Source: UBA6136 sp044378425 (GTDB lineage Bacteria; Pseudomonadota; Gammaproteobacteria; Methylococcales; Methylococcaceae). Taken from it: 7,287 nucleotides of DNA. Position 1 is the first letter of the stretch. The number at the start of each line of letters is the position of its first letter. Below the pieces are notes generated by a model. The model made no database searches. It was not told where the DNA came from and saw nothing but the letters and a program-made list of their open reading frames with translations. A program made the position numbers and the translations under genes. Shown piece after piece: positions 6,771 to 7,287 of the stretch. The DNA lies in NCBI GenBank assembly GCA_044378425.1, contig JBILXN010000124.1, forward strand, positions 1-7,287, written 5' to 3'.

Positions 6771-7287
6771 ACAGGCCGCGCGAACTTTTCATTGCCGGCA
6801 GCGCCGATGATGTCGCCCGTGAAGCCGCCAGTCGCTTCGTTGAGGCTGCCAGCCAGGCTATTGCCCGGTGTGGTCGCTGCGCGGTAGCCCTGTCCGGCGG
6901 GAGTACGCCGCGTCGTCTCTATACGCTGCTGACTCAGCCGCCCTATTGCCAGTCGGTAGACTGGTCACGGATCCATCTGTTTTTTGCCGATGAGCGCTAT
7001 GTGCCGCATGATCATGCGGAGAGCACTGTTCGGCTGGTGCGCGAGACCCTGTTGGCGGGCGTGCCGGTGCCGACGGACCATTTCCATCCCATGCCCACCT
7101 TATCTGCCGATCCGGCGCAGTCTGCAGCCGACTATGCAGCCACACTGGCCGATTTCTTTGGCACCGAACCGCCGGAATTCGATCTGGTTCTGCTGGGTAT
7201 GGGGCCGGATGGTCACACGGCATCGCTGTTTCCCGGTCGACCCTACGACGCTGGCAGCGTTGCGGTAGTGCACGGTTCGCCCAAGCC
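6767..7287 (+). CDS. pgl: 6-phosphogluconolactonase, N-terminal 173 residues (runs off right edge)
   Basis: Pgl (DevB/SOL-type) hydrolyses 6-phosphogluconolactone to 6-phosphogluconate, the second step of the oxidative pentose phosphate pathway and of the Entner-Doudoroff entry route. Visible motifs are ALSGGSTPRRLY (41-52), the phosphate-binding loop; FFADERYVP (72-80); and LLGMGPDGHTASLFPG (142-157), the family hallmark with the active-site histidine H150. The position after DERYVP that usually reads SN is S86-T87 here, a mild departure. Complete proteins are about 230-250 residues, so around 60-75 are missing. The start codon overlaps the pgi stop as ATGA, and no other ATG gives the expected N-terminus. 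The next gene is not visible; a zwf, edd or glucokinase neighbour would fit but is only a guess. Confidence 0.96.
   Translation, partial: MNRPRELFIAGSADDVAREAASRFVEAASQAIARCGRCAVALSGGSTPRRLYTLLTQPPYCQSVDWSRIHLFFADERYVPHDHAESTVRLVRETLLAGVPVPTDHFHPMPTLSADPAQSAADYAATLADFFGTEPPEFDLVLLGMGPDGHTASLFPGRPYDAGSVAVVHGSPK

Overview
The window looks like ordinary chromosome from a moderately GC-rich proteobacterium, most likely gammaproteobacterial or a close relative. This is judged from the protein sequences (ArgH, Pgi, an ArnT-like glycosyltransferase) and the compact gene layout; I cannot name the species. There are six protein genes, two of them cut by the window edges. I see no RNA genes, mobile elements, CRISPR arrays or integration scars.

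Left block (1-4913, all minus strand). Transcription runs right to left: argH (argininosuccinate lyase), a small histidine-phosphatase-family enzyme, an ArnT-like membrane glycosyltransferase of family GT39/GT83, and an AsnB-type glutamine-dependent amidotransferase that leaves the window at base 1. The junctions are a 4-base GTGA overlap, a 46-base gap and a 1-base gap, so the four are probably one transcript. ArgH belongs to arginine biosynthesis. The next three look more like cell-envelope or polysaccharide functions: a polyprenyl-phosphate-sugar transferase beside an amidotransferase.

Divergent intergenic region (4914-5129). These 216 bases separate argH from pgi. The argH side carries two perfect TATAAT hexamers inside a 9-base direct repeat spaced 21 bases apart. 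The pgi side is GC-rich, with TGCCGCC repeats and small hairpins but no clear promoter.

Right block (5130-7287, plus strand). pgi (glucose-6-phosphate isomerase) overlaps pgl (6-phosphogluconolactonase) by ATGA; pgl runs off the right edge. Pgi and Pgl act on glucose 6-phosphate and on the lactone made from it, at the branch between glycolysis/gluconeogenesis and the oxidative pentose phosphate or Entner-Doudoroff route.

I found no clear previously undescribed system. The most interesting points are the uncharacterised phosphatase/glycosyltransferase/amidotransferase trio attached to argH and the repeated TATAAT element in front of it.
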